A DNA stretch of 64,000 nt from Streptomyces albofaciens JCM 4342 (GCF_008634025.1 NZ_PDCM01000002.1:1-64000); one strand, 5' to 3'; shown: positions 34,718-42,551, counted from the first letter of the stretch. Program-made: numbers and translations. Notes: a model not told the origin generated them from the letters alone.

Positions 34718-36070
34718 TCACGAGGCGGCCTGCCGTCCGGCGCTCGTCCGGGCCAGGGGCTTGAGGTACAGCCCGTTCGGATTGAGCACGCTGCTGGGCG
34801 CCGGACGTACGGTGCGGCCCGGCACCGCTTCCAGACGCCAGCGCGCCGTGATGGTCGCCAGCGCGAGGGTCGCCTCGGTCACCGCGAAGCCGTCCCCGAT
34901 GCACTGGTGGGCACCGGCTCCGAACGGAAGCATGCCGGGCGCCCGCCGCCAGTCGAAGCCGTTCGCCCACCGTTCGGGCAGGAAGCGCTGTGGCTCGTCG
35001 TGCAGCTCCGGCAGCCGGTGCATGAGGTAGGGGCTGTAGGCCAACGTGATGCCCGCGGGTACGTGACAGCCCGCCAGGACGGTGTCTGCCATCGCGACGC
35101 GGGTGGTCAACCAGGCCGGAGGGTACAGCCGTAGCGTCTCCGCCAGAACCTGACCGGTGAACACCAGACGCGGCAGGTCCTCGAATGCGGCAGGCCGGCC
35201 CTCCAGCACCTCATCCACCTCCGCCTCCAACCGCCGCATCGCTGAAGGGTGCCGGGACACCAGGTACAGGGCCCACGCCAGCGCCGCCGCGGTGGTCTCC
35301 ATGCCCGCGAAGAAGAACACCTTCAGCTCATCGGTGATCTCAAGGTCGGACAACCCTTCGCTGTCGGCATCGCCGGCGGCCAGCAATGCCGAGAGCAGGA
35401 CCCCCCTGTCGTCGCCTCCCGTCCGGTAATCGCTGATCATCCGTGCCATCGCGACGGCGATCCGCTGCCGCGCCGCCCGGTAGCGCCGGTTTCCCGGCAG
35501 CGGCAGCCCGCCCAGTACCGGAGGCAGGAACAACCGCCGGAAGATCCCGCGCGAGACGACGTTGCAGTCCTCGATCAGCCCGAGAGCGGTGTCCTCCTCG
35601 CAGGCGGAGACCATCACCGCCACGACGGTCCGGGCGGCCACTTCCTGCGTCTGCGCCAGCACATCCAGCTCGCGCCCTTCCTGCCACGCCTGCGTGACCC
35701 GCGTGATCTGGTCCGTCATCACCCGTGCGTAGTCCGCCATCCGCCGGGCCCGGAAGGCCGGCTGCGCCAATCGCCTCCGGCGCCGGTGTGCCGCCCGGGG
35801 ACACGTCCCCAGCCCCTCCCCCAGCACCACCCGTGCCCGGTCGAACAACAATCCGCCCCGATCGAAGGCACGATCGTCGAGCAGCATGTGCCGGACCTCC
35901 CCCGGCCCACAGACCACCAGCACGGCCGCCGTACCGACTCGGATCTCGACCAGCCGCCCCTGCGCGGGAAGCGAGGACACGAACGCCAGCGGCTGCCGGA
36001 GCAGTTGCCGCGCATGCCCCAGCACCGGAACCGCGCCCGGCGCCACAGGAGCCCTGCCGAGGCCTGTCAC
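34718..36070 (-). CDS. Cytochrome P450 (second)
   Basis: This 450-residue P450 has a conventional set of motifs: I-helix FFFAGMETTAAALAW with the Glu-Thr pair, ETLRLYPPAW (ExxR), and heme loop MLPFGAGAHQCIGDGFA with Cys390. Overall it resembles terpene- or fatty-acid-oxidising bacterial P450s such as the pentalenene oxygenase group more than the small diketopiperazine P450s. It converges on the first P450 with only 33 bp between stops, so it is not in the same operon and may or may not belong to the pathway. GTG at 36070 is supported by GGGAGT 7 nt upstream. Confidence 0.9.
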   Translation of the reverse strand: MTGLGRAPVAPGAVPVLGHARQLLRQPLAFVSSLPAQGRLVEIRVGTAAVLVVCGPGEVRHMLLDDRAFDRGGLLFDRARVVLGEGLGTCPRAAHRRRRRLAQPAFRARRMADYARVMTDQITRVTQAWQEGRELDVLAQTQEVAARTVVAVMVSACEEDTALGLIEDCNVVSRGIFRRLFLPPVLGGLPLPGNRRYRAARQRIAVAMARMISDYRTGGDDRGVLLSALLAAGDADSEGLSDLEITDELKVFFFAGMETTAAALAWALYLVSRHPSAMRRLEAEVDEVLEGRPAAFEDLPRLVFTGQVLAETLRLYPPAWLTTRVAMADTVLAGCHVPAGITLAYSPYLMHRLPELHDEPQRFLPERWANGFDWRRAPGMLPFGAGAHQCIGDGFAVTEATLALATITARWRLEAVPGRTVRPAPSSVLNPNGLYLKPLARTSAGRQAAS

Positions 36071-36258
36071 CCAGACTCCCTCGCAGTCGCAATCCCGCTC
36101 ACGGCCACGTCCGCATCCACAACCGCAACCGCATCCGCCATCACGGCCGCATCCGCAACCGCATCCGCAACCACGACCGCTCTCACGGCCGCATCCACAT
36201 CCACCACCGCTTCATCACGCAGCGCGGGCAGACGAATCACCCGGCACACCCGCCTCAC
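36067..36258 (-). CDS. Small low-complexity ORF overlapping the P450 start
   Basis: A 63-residue frame (GTG at 36258) ends in a GTGA overlap with the P450 start. After CRVIRLPALRDEAVV it consists of imperfect repeats of V-A-D-A-V (AVRAVVVADAVADAAVMADA), produced by DNA repeats of the kind CGCATCCGCAACCG (36110-36215). The overlap looks like translational coupling, but the repetitive composition may simply keep frames open. There is no strong ribosome site. I cannot tell whether it is a gene. Confidence 0.3.
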   Translation of the reverse strand: MRRVCRVIRLPALRDEAVVDVDAAVRAVVVADAVADAAVMADAVAVVDADVAVSGIATARESG

Positions 36259-36616
36259 TTCACACTCCCGGCCACGTCATGTGGCTACGTCATCTCTACA
36301 TTCTCTCCGCGGGCCCGGAGCGCACGACGCAGCTCAGCGCTCCGGGATGTCCGCCGATCGGCGGGCCCGGCCGGCAGTCGGACCAGGATTTCTGTGATCG
36401 CTGTGATGGGAGCGGTACGGTGCCCGGTACGGTAACCGGTCCGCTCAACGACGCGGCCGACGGCGACGAGCCTGATGTCGGCGGATACCTCGCGGACTGC
36501 CGCAGCCGCGGTAGGTGCCCGGTCGGATGCGCCAGGAACGCGGGCGGTCCGCGAGCGCGGGCAACGTGACCTCACTCCCGCGGACCGCGGACCAGAACGG
36601 ACAGCGCGCCGTGACC

Positions 36617-36643
36617 GCGCCTTGACATCGATGTCAGAGGCGC
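36617..36643. promoter_or_regulatory. Orphan LacI-like palindromic operator
   Basis: The perfect 14-bp palindrome TGACATCGATGTCA (36623-36636) is flanked by GCGCC and GGCGC, extending the symmetry to 27 bp. Its centre CG and form are typical of LacI family operators upstream of sugar-utilisation genes. It overlaps TTGACA (36622-36627), a good -35. However, the nearest downstream genes on either strand face the wrong way or are far, so its target is unclear. Confidence 0.55.
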
Positions 36644-36677
36644 GGTCCGCGCGAGACGGATGTACTCCTACTGGATG

Positions 36678-36700
36678 CGGTGAACCCCGCGGGGCCACCG
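36678..36700 (-). terminator. Hairpin downstream of the GH18 gene
   Basis: CGGTG-aa-CCCC and GGGG-c-CACCG form a bulged hairpin 22 bp after the stop of the GH18 gene (read on the minus strand). There is no T-tract. Confidence 0.4.
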
Positions 36701-36722
36701 TACGCCGAGGCGCGTGGCCGCC

Positions 36723-37646
36723 TTACGGCGTGTATACGGCGTCACTGCCGTACAACTCCCTGGTGAACGCGGAGACGTCGGCGCTGCGGTCGGCGCCGTC
36801 GAGGTTGTACGTGAGATATACGCCGTACCCTTCACGGACGGTGCGGCGAGCGAGGCCGGCGGCCGTGCTCTGCGAGGTCCGTCCGATTTCGACGGCCGCC
36901 GGTGAGAGCTTCGATTTGGGCAGCGCGATGCGGGGAACCTGCCAGGTGCCGTAGTACGGGTTCCAGGCGTAGTCGAACTTGGAGGAGACGTCGACGCCGC
37001 CGTAGGAGAGGCGCGACGCGGACGGACCGATGTTGTAGAGGCTGATGATCTTGTCCGGTATGTTCGCCCGCAGCGCCGTCACCAAGTGCACGAACGAGCT
37101 GCTGTTGGGCTGGCCGGTGCCGTTGGCGCCGTACTTGGCGTACTCGTCGTCGAAGTCGATGCCGTCCAGGCCGTACTTGGCCACGGTGTCGGACAGCTGT
37201 TTCGCGAACGCCGAAGCCGCCTGCTGCGACGGGAAGTTGGCGAAGCCCGCGCCCTGGTGGTTGCCGAGCACCGAGAGGACGACCTTGATGCCCTTCCGCT
37301 GCAACGGCCGCACCTCGGTGGCAACGTTGTCAAGGACGCGCTGCACGTTCTCGTTCAGGTGCAGATACGCCGTCTTCGTGTCCGTGTTGTAGTTGATGTT
37401 CGCTGCGAAGATCACGGCGACGTCGAAAACGTTGCCGCCGCCGTTGGCGAGGGTGTACTTGCCTACGTGGAGCATGCTGTGGTCGTTCACCTCGACGTAG
37501 GCCACCGAGGTCGGCCCCTGCTTCTTCGGAGCGGGGGCAGGGGCTGCTGCCGCGCCGGTCGGGGCGGTCGCGCCGAGGGCGAGGGCCGCGATGGTCGAGA
37601 GCGCGAGCGCGGCCGTCCGCACTCTGCGCCGTACCAGGTTCAACAT
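36723..37646 (-). CDS. Secreted GH18 endo-beta-N-acetylglucosaminidase (Endo H-like)
   Basis: The 307-residue enzyme has a signal peptide (about residues 1-35, RRRVRTAALALSTIAALALG) and a single GH18 barrel. The catalytic motif D-x-x-D-x-D-x-E is LDGIDFDDEYA (Asp161, Asp164, Asp166, Glu168), the exact form seen in Endo H of Streptomyces. Its length matches Endo H, with no carbohydrate-binding module. Such enzymes cut the chitobiose core of high-mannose N-glycans outside the cell. GGGAGA precedes the ATG by 8 nt. GDNPYYGTWQ-type loops (WNPYYGTWQVPR) also match the group. Confidence 0.9.
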   Translation of the reverse strand: MLNLVRRRVRTAALALSTIAALALGATAPTGAAAAPAPAPKKQGPTSVAYVEVNDHSMLHVGKYTLANGGGNVFDVAVIFAANINYNTDTKTAYLHLNENVQRVLDNVATEVRPLQRKGIKVVLSVLGNHQGAGFANFPSQQAASAFAKQLSDTVAKYGLDGIDFDDEYAKYGANGTGQPNSSSFVHLVTALRANIPDKIISLYNIGPSASRLSYGGVDVSSKFDYAWNPYYGTWQVPRIALPKSKLSPAAVEIGRTSQSTAAGLARRTVREGYGVYLTYNLDGADRSADVSAFTRELYGSDAVYTP

Positions 37647-38126
37647 GGGTGATCGGTCTCCCGTCGTAGGGCCCGGCGCCCGACCTGTTCGATGTGCCGG
37701 GTGAGCCCTGCGAGTTTCACACTCCCCTCAGATGTTTCGGAAGGGGTCCGCAGCCACCAGCGAGCCGGCCGTGTGGCCGGCGGGGGTGGCCGACGCGGCA
37801 CTACCGGTGGGCCGAACGCCGTGCCGCTCCAGCAGGGGGACGGCATCTGGCGCGACGGCAGCTGGTGCCAGCCACGGCTCGTACGCATACGCGGAGACCG
37901 GCCCGGGCCGACCCGCCGAGGGGCAGGACCGGCAAGAGGCGCCTACCGGGCAGCCTTACCTCGCCCGTCACCACCTGCACCAACGGCGTCGCCACGGTCA
38001 CCGTGATGCGGCCGCCACCGACCGTACCGACCACACCAGCGGCCCGTCGGCCGACGCCGCCTGCCGCCTGCCGCCTGCCGCCTGCCGGGCCATGGTGCGG
38101 CTCACTGACAACTCCTGAGCGTCGTC
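37647..38126. other. Gap upstream of the GH18 gene
   Basis: 480 bases with no convincing gene. It should hold the GH18 promoter (right of 37650). Four tandem copies of GCCGCCT/CCGCCTG (7-bp period, about 38056-38088) form a small microsatellite. Confidence 0.4.
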
Positions 38127-38542
38127 GTGCGAAAGACAGAGGCCGCCGTCGTCGGCGGCATGCGCTTCCCGAGCGGCACGGTCTGCCGGGACATCTTGTA
38201 CATCGACCCAGGCACCACCGTCACCGTCACGACCATCGACGCCAGCGGCATGCGTTACGGCGGCGCCGTCCGCGAAACGGCAAGCCACCGATCTCCGGTT
38301 GGCCCGAGCTCCCGGCGTCCCCGAAGGCGAACACCCGTGATGAGCCCCAACCTGGCGCGCGCACGACGTCATCTCGATGCCGCGCTGAGCGGCCTGGCCG
38401 TCATCTTCCGCGGGACGACGGCTCACCCGACGAGTACGACTGCGACTGCCACTGGGGCAGCACGCAAGATCTCGCGCAGTTCCAGGTGACGAACACGGAA
38501 CCGGACTGGGTGATCCCGCCCCAGGCGGCATACGATCTGTGA
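38127..38542 (+). pseudogene. Possible decayed hypothetical gene
   Basis: GTG 38127 opens a frame reading EAAVVGGMRFPSGTVCRDIL and YIDPGTTVTVTTIDASGMRY, which looks like a beta-rich protein. It then degrades into Arg/Pro-rich sequence. The natural-looking continuation, DEYDCDCHWGSTQDLAQFQV then TNTEPDWVIPPQAAYDL and a stop at 38542, lies in another frame. A frameshifted gene of about 135 codons is the simplest reading. The family is not recognised. Confidence 0.3.
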
Positions 38543-38950
38543 CGGAACCCGTTCATCCGTACGAGGCTGGGCCGATCGGCGACGTAGGTCGGCAATAGGC
38601 TGCTTCAGGGCACCGCACTGGGTAAGGGTGCTGCGCTCGGCATCGGCGAATCGCGCGTACGCTCACTTCGCGATAACCGCACAGCAAGCCCGATGCAAAG
38701 CTGAACGACGGCCGACCTTTTGCATAGGGGAATCGACGAAGCTGTCACCGGCCGACACGGATTCATACCACTGCGGGATTTGGACCGATATCACCATGGT
38801 CAGCTCAGCAGGTGGCCACTGACTAGCAAGCGCGCAGTGGCTTACCAGCGACATGCGAAGCTGAACATCTCAGTGGCGACCTCCCCGAATCTCACACCGC
38901 TCCGGTGCGGAGAGGCCTGCCGCACCAGGAGACCGCGGTGGTTTCGAAGC
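38543..38950. other. Gap without a recognised gene
   Basis: 408 bases, distinctly less GC-rich than the rest (38640-38890), with only short open frames. This composition hints at imported or phage-derived DNA, but no feature is recognisable. Confidence 0.35.
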
Positions 38951-39493
38951 TCACCCCCGGCGGCCTGGCGTCGCGCTCGATGAGTCCGGCACCCGCGGCG
39001 CGCCAGTCGCGACCGCGTCTTGCTGTGCCCAGGTCGACCGGTACTTGACCATGGCGAGAATCATGGTCACAGTGAGAAGCAGGGCACCGCCGTCCGTCAC
39101 CGCACTCGGGACAATGCCCCAGGGGCCGTACAGGTCCGTGGCGGCGTCCCACATCGAAGGCGGGATAACCCAGAAGCCGAGCCCTTGCGTGCAGTTCACG
39201 GCGAGCGCGAGCCACCACAGGGCACGCGACCGGCTGCGCAGGGCGAGGATTCCTGCCGCGTTGCCAAGAATGTAGAGACAACCGGCGATCCGGAGCCACA
39301 GGGTAAAGCCAGGAGCGGAGGCCGTTGGATCGGCGCTTCCGCCGGCCCGCATCATCATCTCCACCAGATCGTTGTTGATGATGACGAAGTTGTGCACAGC
39401 GGTGCCGATGGTGAACACCACCGAGCACACGCCCACGGTGATGTGCAGCTTCTTCGTGACAGGTGTGGCAATCAATTGCTTTCCGGTGCTCAT
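38951..39493 (-). CDS. Four-span membrane protein of unknown function
   Basis: The 180-residue protein has four predicted spans: LHITVGVCSVVFTIGTAVHN, FTLWLRIAGCLYILGNAAGI, ALWWLALAVNCTQGLGFWVI and AVTDGGALLLTVTMILAMV. Conserved Asn/His in the first span and the GYW-like GFWVIPPSMW loop are notable, but I do not recognise a named family. GAGGGG precedes the ATG. No operon partner: the IS element lies upstream. Confidence 0.65.
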   Translation of the reverse strand: MSTGKQLIATPVTKKLHITVGVCSVVFTIGTAVHNFVIINNDLVEMMMRAGGSADPTASAPGFTLWLRIAGCLYILGNAAGILALRSRSRALWWLALAVNCTQGLGFWVIPPSMWDAATDLYGPWGIVPSAVTDGGALLLTVTMILAMVKYRSTWAQQDAVATGAPRVPDSSSATPGRRG

Positions 39494-39719
39494 GGCAGCC
39501 CCTCGGTGGGTCGACTTCTTGTCTCATCGCCCACGAAGACGCCTCCCGGCGCTGGTTACCTGCTGGCTGGCGCCACCTGGAAGCAGATGTCACCGGGCTC
39601 TGTCACGCGACTGCATGGCGCGCCACCCCCACCACGCAATTCGCACAAAGCCCCCTTCCGGGAAGTGAGCTACGTCTTCCCAGCCCACCGGTTCTCCGAA
39701 GCGCCGGTGCCCCCTGCTA

Positions 39720-40591
39720 GAGGCTGTCCCGTAAATCACCAGGGACGTGCAGGTTGAGCTGCTCGTTTGCTTGTCATCCGGTGAGGGTCAGGTTGTGCAG
39801 GCGGGCGATGCCGAGCATGGCGTGGTGGGCGCCGTGGCCTCTGAGGCGGCAGTCGCGCAGGATCTTCCAGCTCTTCATGTGAGCGAAGGCGTGCTCGACG
39901 CGGGCACGGACCTTGCGGTGGGAGGCGTTGTGCTCTTCCTTCCAGGCGGGCAGTTCTTCGTCCTTGCGCCGGCGGTAGTGCGGGATGGTCAAGCCGGTAC
40001 CGCGGTAGCCGCCGTCTGCGATCACCATGGGGGTGGTGCCGACGGCAGCCTTCGCGCCGGAGTCCTCCCAGGCCCGGCAGTCGTTGCGGTTGCCGGGCAG
40101 CGGCTTGCCGACGGCGACGACCAGGCAGGAGTCGGCGTCGATGACGACCTGATGGTTAGTGGAGTAACGGTAGTTCTTGCTGGAGGCGGCCACGGCCCGG
40201 TCGCGGGTGGGGACCAGCGTGCCGTCCACGATGAGCACGGTGTTCTTGCGGAACCGCCGCCGGGGTTGGAGGGCGAGAGCCGGTCCGAGGTGGCCGACGA
40301 TCCGGTCGGCCGCGGACTTGGAGATGCCGAAGAGCGGGGCGAGTTGGCGCAGGGTGAGGTTGGTGCGCCAGTACGCGGCCACCAGCAGCACCCGGTCCTC
40401 AAGCGGCAACGACCACGGCCGGCCCTTGCGGACCGGATCGGCGCCCTCGCGCCGCAACGCGGTGATCAGCTTGTTGAACTGCCGTGGGCTCAGCCCGGTG
40501 AACGGACCTATCCACGAGGGATCCGACGCCTTGATCACACCAGCCACGGCAAGATCGTCTCACCTCTGACCGGCAGTTACGGGACAGCCTC
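39720..40591 (-). mobile_element. Complete IS5-family insertion sequence (872 bp)
   Basis: The element is bounded by inverted repeats GAGGCTGTCCCGTAA (39720-39734) and its complement (40577-40591). TA flanks both ends (39718-39719 and 40592-40593), consistent with a 2-bp target duplication as in the IS427 group. The inside holds one full-length transposase gene. Ends, target duplication and gene are intact, so it may be active. The right flank is a gene already broken by other lesions. Confidence 0.88.
39774..40547 (-). CDS. IS5-family DDE transposase
   Basis: The 257-residue transposase has a helix-turn-helix-like N-terminus (SPRQFNKLITALRREGADPV, then LTLRQLAPLFGISKSAADRI) and a DDE_Tnp_4 catalytic core: VDGTLVPT (first Asp), ADGGYRGTGL (second Asp) and RVEHAFAHMKSWKILRD (Glu with the Y/R-x-x-x-E-x-x-x-x-x-x-K-like signature). 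GTG at 40547 is 30 bp inside the right inverted repeat. It is a single continuous frame. Confidence 0.92.
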   Translation of the reverse strand: MAGVIKASDPSWIGPFTGLSPRQFNKLITALRREGADPVRKGRPWSLPLEDRVLLVAAYWRTNLTLRQLAPLFGISKSAADRIVGHLGPALALQPRRRFRKNTVLIVDGTLVPTRDRAVAASSKNYRYSTNHQVVIDADSCLVVAVGKPLPGNRNDCRAWEDSGAKAAVGTTPMVIADGGYRGTGLTIPHYRRRKDEELPAWKEEHNASHRKVRARVEHAFAHMKSWKILRDCRLRGHGAHHAMLGIARLHNLTLTG

Positions 40592-41722
40592 TAGGCAGTA
40601 AGCACGGATACAGCGGCCGTGTTCACCCACCTCAGCGGCGTCCTCGTGCCGCTCTGGCGGCCTGTCGCAGCCAGGCCGCATCGCCTTCGGGGTCCGGTGT
40701 CGAAATCGCGAGGCGGGCGTAGGGGGCGTCGGGGCCGAAGGCCGATGCCACGAGCACCGGCCCTTACGTACGCAGGGCGACGAAGTCCCGGCCGTGGGCG
40801 TCTCCAGCTCGCCCACACACCAGCGTCCCGGGCGGAAGCGGTAACCACGCCCGGGGCGCGGGCGCACCGCCCACCACCAGTGCGGCTCCACGCAGATCTC
40901 GCCCATCGAAGCCAGCGGCAGGCCCACGGTGGCGCGCCGCGCCGCGAGCGCCCACCGCCAGGGCAAGCGCACCGCCAGGGCAAGCGCACCACCAGATCGC
41001 CGTCCTTGACGTACAGCCGTGTCACGATGCTCACCCGCCTTCCGGACTTTCCCTCGGCGCACCGCAGTCGGCGGCCCGCGGTGCGCCGTGACGAGACGTA
41101 CGAAGGGCCGACTCGTCAGTGGGCCACGCGGGCCCGGAGGCGGGCCGCCTCCACGACCGGTGTGCACGCGGTGCTCACGCCAGGTCGAAACCAGCCACAC
41201 ACCGCCCGCGACCAGCGCGCACGCCCCCAGAACCAGGGAGATGGCCACCGCGCCGACGTCCGGGCGCAGCCACAGCAGTACACCCGCCGCCACCGACACC
41301 ACGGCGGAGACGAGCCACAGCCACACGTGCCGCAGCCCCTGCCGCATCCGGAGGGCGGCCCACAGTTCCAGACAGCCCGTGACTACGGCCCAGGCACCCG
41401 CCATGACCACCAGAACCAATGCCGTCAGGCCCGGCCACAGGGCAGTCACCATCGCGACCACCACGCTCAGCGCACTGGCTGCCGCGCAAGCCAGGGCGGA
41501 CCAGCGCTTACCGCGATTCCGCCAGGCCGCCCCCAGGGGTATCGCCCCGCCCACCAGTGCGTACGCGCCGAACGCCAAGGCCAGGGCCAGCACCGTCAGC
41601 TGCGGCCAGAGCAGTGCCAGCACACCGAACATGACCGCGGCGGCACCGCGGGCCCCAGCAGCCAGACAGTCTTCGTTCCTTCCGCCACCAGCAGCCTCCC
41701 TTCTCGCTCCCTGCGTCGGCAC
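40577..41722 (-). CDS. HdeD-like membrane protein with a run-on C-terminus
   Basis: Residues 1-180 form an HdeD/DUF308-like membrane domain of six short spans: AAVMFGVLALLWPQLTVLAL, FGAYALVGGAIPLGAAW, LVLVVMAGAWAVVTGCLELW, LWLVSAVVSVAAGVLLWLRP and AISLVLGACALVAGGVWLVS. HdeD-like proteins are linked to acid or envelope stress. GAGGAGGG precedes the GTG at 41722. After about residue 190 the frame runs without a stop through a decayed neighbouring gene and ends inside the IS right end (40577), so the last ~190 residues are unlikely to be native. A shorter product ending near 41100 would be normal. Confidence 0.65.
   Translation of the reverse strand: MPTQGARREAAGGGRNEDCLAAGARGAAAVMFGVLALLWPQLTVLALALAFGAYALVGGAIPLGAAWRNRGKRWSALACAAASALSVVVAMVTALWPGLTALVLVVMAGAWAVVTGCLELWAALRMRQGLRHVWLWLVSAVVSVAAGVLLWLRPDVGAVAISLVLGACALVAGGVWLVSTWREHRVHTGRGGGPPPGPRGPLTSRPFVRLVTAHRGPPTAVRRGKVRKAGEHRDTAVRQGRRSGGALALAVRLPWRWALAARRATVGLPLASMGEICVEPHWWWAVRPRPGRGYRFRPGRWCVGELETPTAGTSSPCVRKGRCSWHRPSAPTPPTPASRFRHRTPKAMRPGCDRPPERHEDAAEVGEHGRCIRAYCLEAVP
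40632..41034 (-). pseudogene. Hypothetical gene broken by a 17-bp duplication and further lesions
   Basis: GTG 41034 opens SIVTRLYVKDGDLVVRLPW. A directly repeated 17-bp segment then shifts the frame; removing one copy restores RLPWRWALAARRATVGLPLA, ASMGEICVEPHWWWAVRPRP and PGRWCVGELETP. A second shift gives HGRDFVALRT followed by a stop, and the third piece reads GPVLVASAFGPDAPYARLAI and TPDPEGDAAWLRQAARAARG to 40632. The reconstructed ~130-residue protein resembles small uncharacterised Streptomyces proteins with WW-rich PH-like folds. Confidence 0.65.
40956..40989 (+). repeat. 17-bp tandem duplication causing a frameshift
   Basis: CGCCAGGGCAAGCGCAC occurs twice in direct succession (40956-40972, 40973-40989) inside the broken gene at 40632-41034. 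Seventeen is not a multiple of three, so the insertion changes the frame exactly where the protein homology breaks. Confidence 0.9.
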
Positions 41723-41837
41723 CCCCGAACCCTCCTCTGGGAAGGCACGCGCACCCCTCCTCGGAGAGGCACGGCCATCGACGCGACCGAGCGTTCACTG
41801 ACCGTAATAAAAATTCGTTGTCAAGGCAGGGAGTTAT

Positions 41838-41906
41838 ATGGGTAAGTGGCTGGGACGAGCAGCCCAGTCGGCAAGCTCCGCCACCTGCGACGGCTGTGGC
41901 ATCTGA
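41838..41906 (+). CDS. 22-codon upstream ORF before Hsp20
   Basis: ATG 41838 follows GGCAGGGAG at 4 nt spacing, the best ribosome site in this gap, and encodes MGKWLGRAAQSASSATCDGC-GI. Its stop TGA (41904-41906) lies just after GTG 41896, the likely Hsp20 start, so its translation could control or couple Hsp20 synthesis. Alternatively it is the old N-terminus of Hsp20 separated by a frameshift. The sequence alone does not decide. Confidence 0.4.
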   Translation: MGKWLGRAAQSASSATCDGCGI

Positions 41907-42351
41907 AGCGAAAGGGGAAAGGGAAACTCTTGCGCGCAACGGCGCTCTGGACGGTCTCGACCGGCTGGTGCACCAGCTCGCACACACCGCCGCGACCTCG
42001 GCGGGCGCCGTCATCCCGGCGGATGCCTGGCGCGACGACGACGCGCTCTACGTACAGTTCGACCTGCCGGGCATGGACCGCTCCAGCATCGAACTGACCA
42101 CGGAGCAGAATGTACTGACCCTCCGTGCGCAACGCCCCTCGCCGGTCCCGGCCGACGCCCGGGCCGTGCTCACCGAACGCCCCACCGGACCGTTCTCCCG
42201 GCGCCTGTCCCTGCCCGACGCCCTGGACACCGCAGCCGCCGAAGCGGCCTACGACAACGGCGTGCTCACCTTGCGCATCCCGCTGGCCGCGCACGCCAAA
42301 CCCCGCAAGATCACCGTCTCCGGCGGTACACCCAAGCAGCTCACGGCCTGA
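41896..42351 (+). CDS. Hsp20 / alpha-crystallin small heat-shock protein
   Basis: The 151-residue product (from GTG 41896) has the alpha-crystallin domain: DAWRDDDALYVQFDLPGMDR, SSIELTTEQNVLTLRAQRPS, RRLSLPDALDTAAAEAAYDN and GVLTLRIPLA, where G-V-L-x-L-x-I-P is the family signature. It is an ATP-independent holdase that keeps unfolding proteins soluble. The start is uncertain: TTG 41818 opens the same frame and no start has a good ribosome site, while a 22-codon ORF with a strong site overlaps it. It precedes a dnaK-grpE cluster, consistent with heat-shock control. Confidence 0.85.
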   Translation: MASEAKGERETLARNGALDGLDRLVHQLAHTAATSAGAVIPADAWRDDDALYVQFDLPGMDRSSIELTTEQNVLTLRAQRPSPVPADARAVLTERPTGPFSRRLSLPDALDTAAAEAAYDNGVLTLRIPLAAHAKPRKITVSGGTPKQLTA

Positions 42352-42389
42352 GAAGCCGCCCATCCCGCCCCACCGAAGGAGGTTGAACC

Positions 42390-42551
42390 GTGAGCGCCCT
42401 GCTGTGGCTGCTCATCCCGCTGACCACCGGCATCGCCGCCAGCACCTGGGCCTGGAACGCCGGACGCCACCACCCCGGCCCGCCCGACCGCGACATCTTC
42501 GAAGACCTCGACCACCACCAGCGGCTGCGGACCGCCCTCGGCAACCACTGA
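42390..42551 (+). CDS. 53-residue membrane protein in the heat-shock cluster
   Basis: GTG 42390 follows AAGGAGG at 6 nt, the strongest ribosome site around. The product is one membrane span (SALLWLLIPLTTGIAASTWA) followed by a His/Asp-rich cytoplasmic tail (GRHHPGPPDRDIFEDLDHHQ) ending at 42551. It starts 38 bp after Hsp20 in the same direction and is probably co-transcribed. Similar tiny single-span proteins with a DIFEDL-H tail are common and uncharacterised in Streptomyces. Confidence 0.7.
   Translation: MSALLWLLIPLTTGIAASTWAWNAGRHHPGPPDRDIFEDLDHHQRLRTALGNH

Noticed and set aside
36110-36215. CRISPR or iteron array candidate
   Set aside because: The CATCCGCAACCG-type repeats are irregular in length and spacing, more like a coding or slippage microsatellite.
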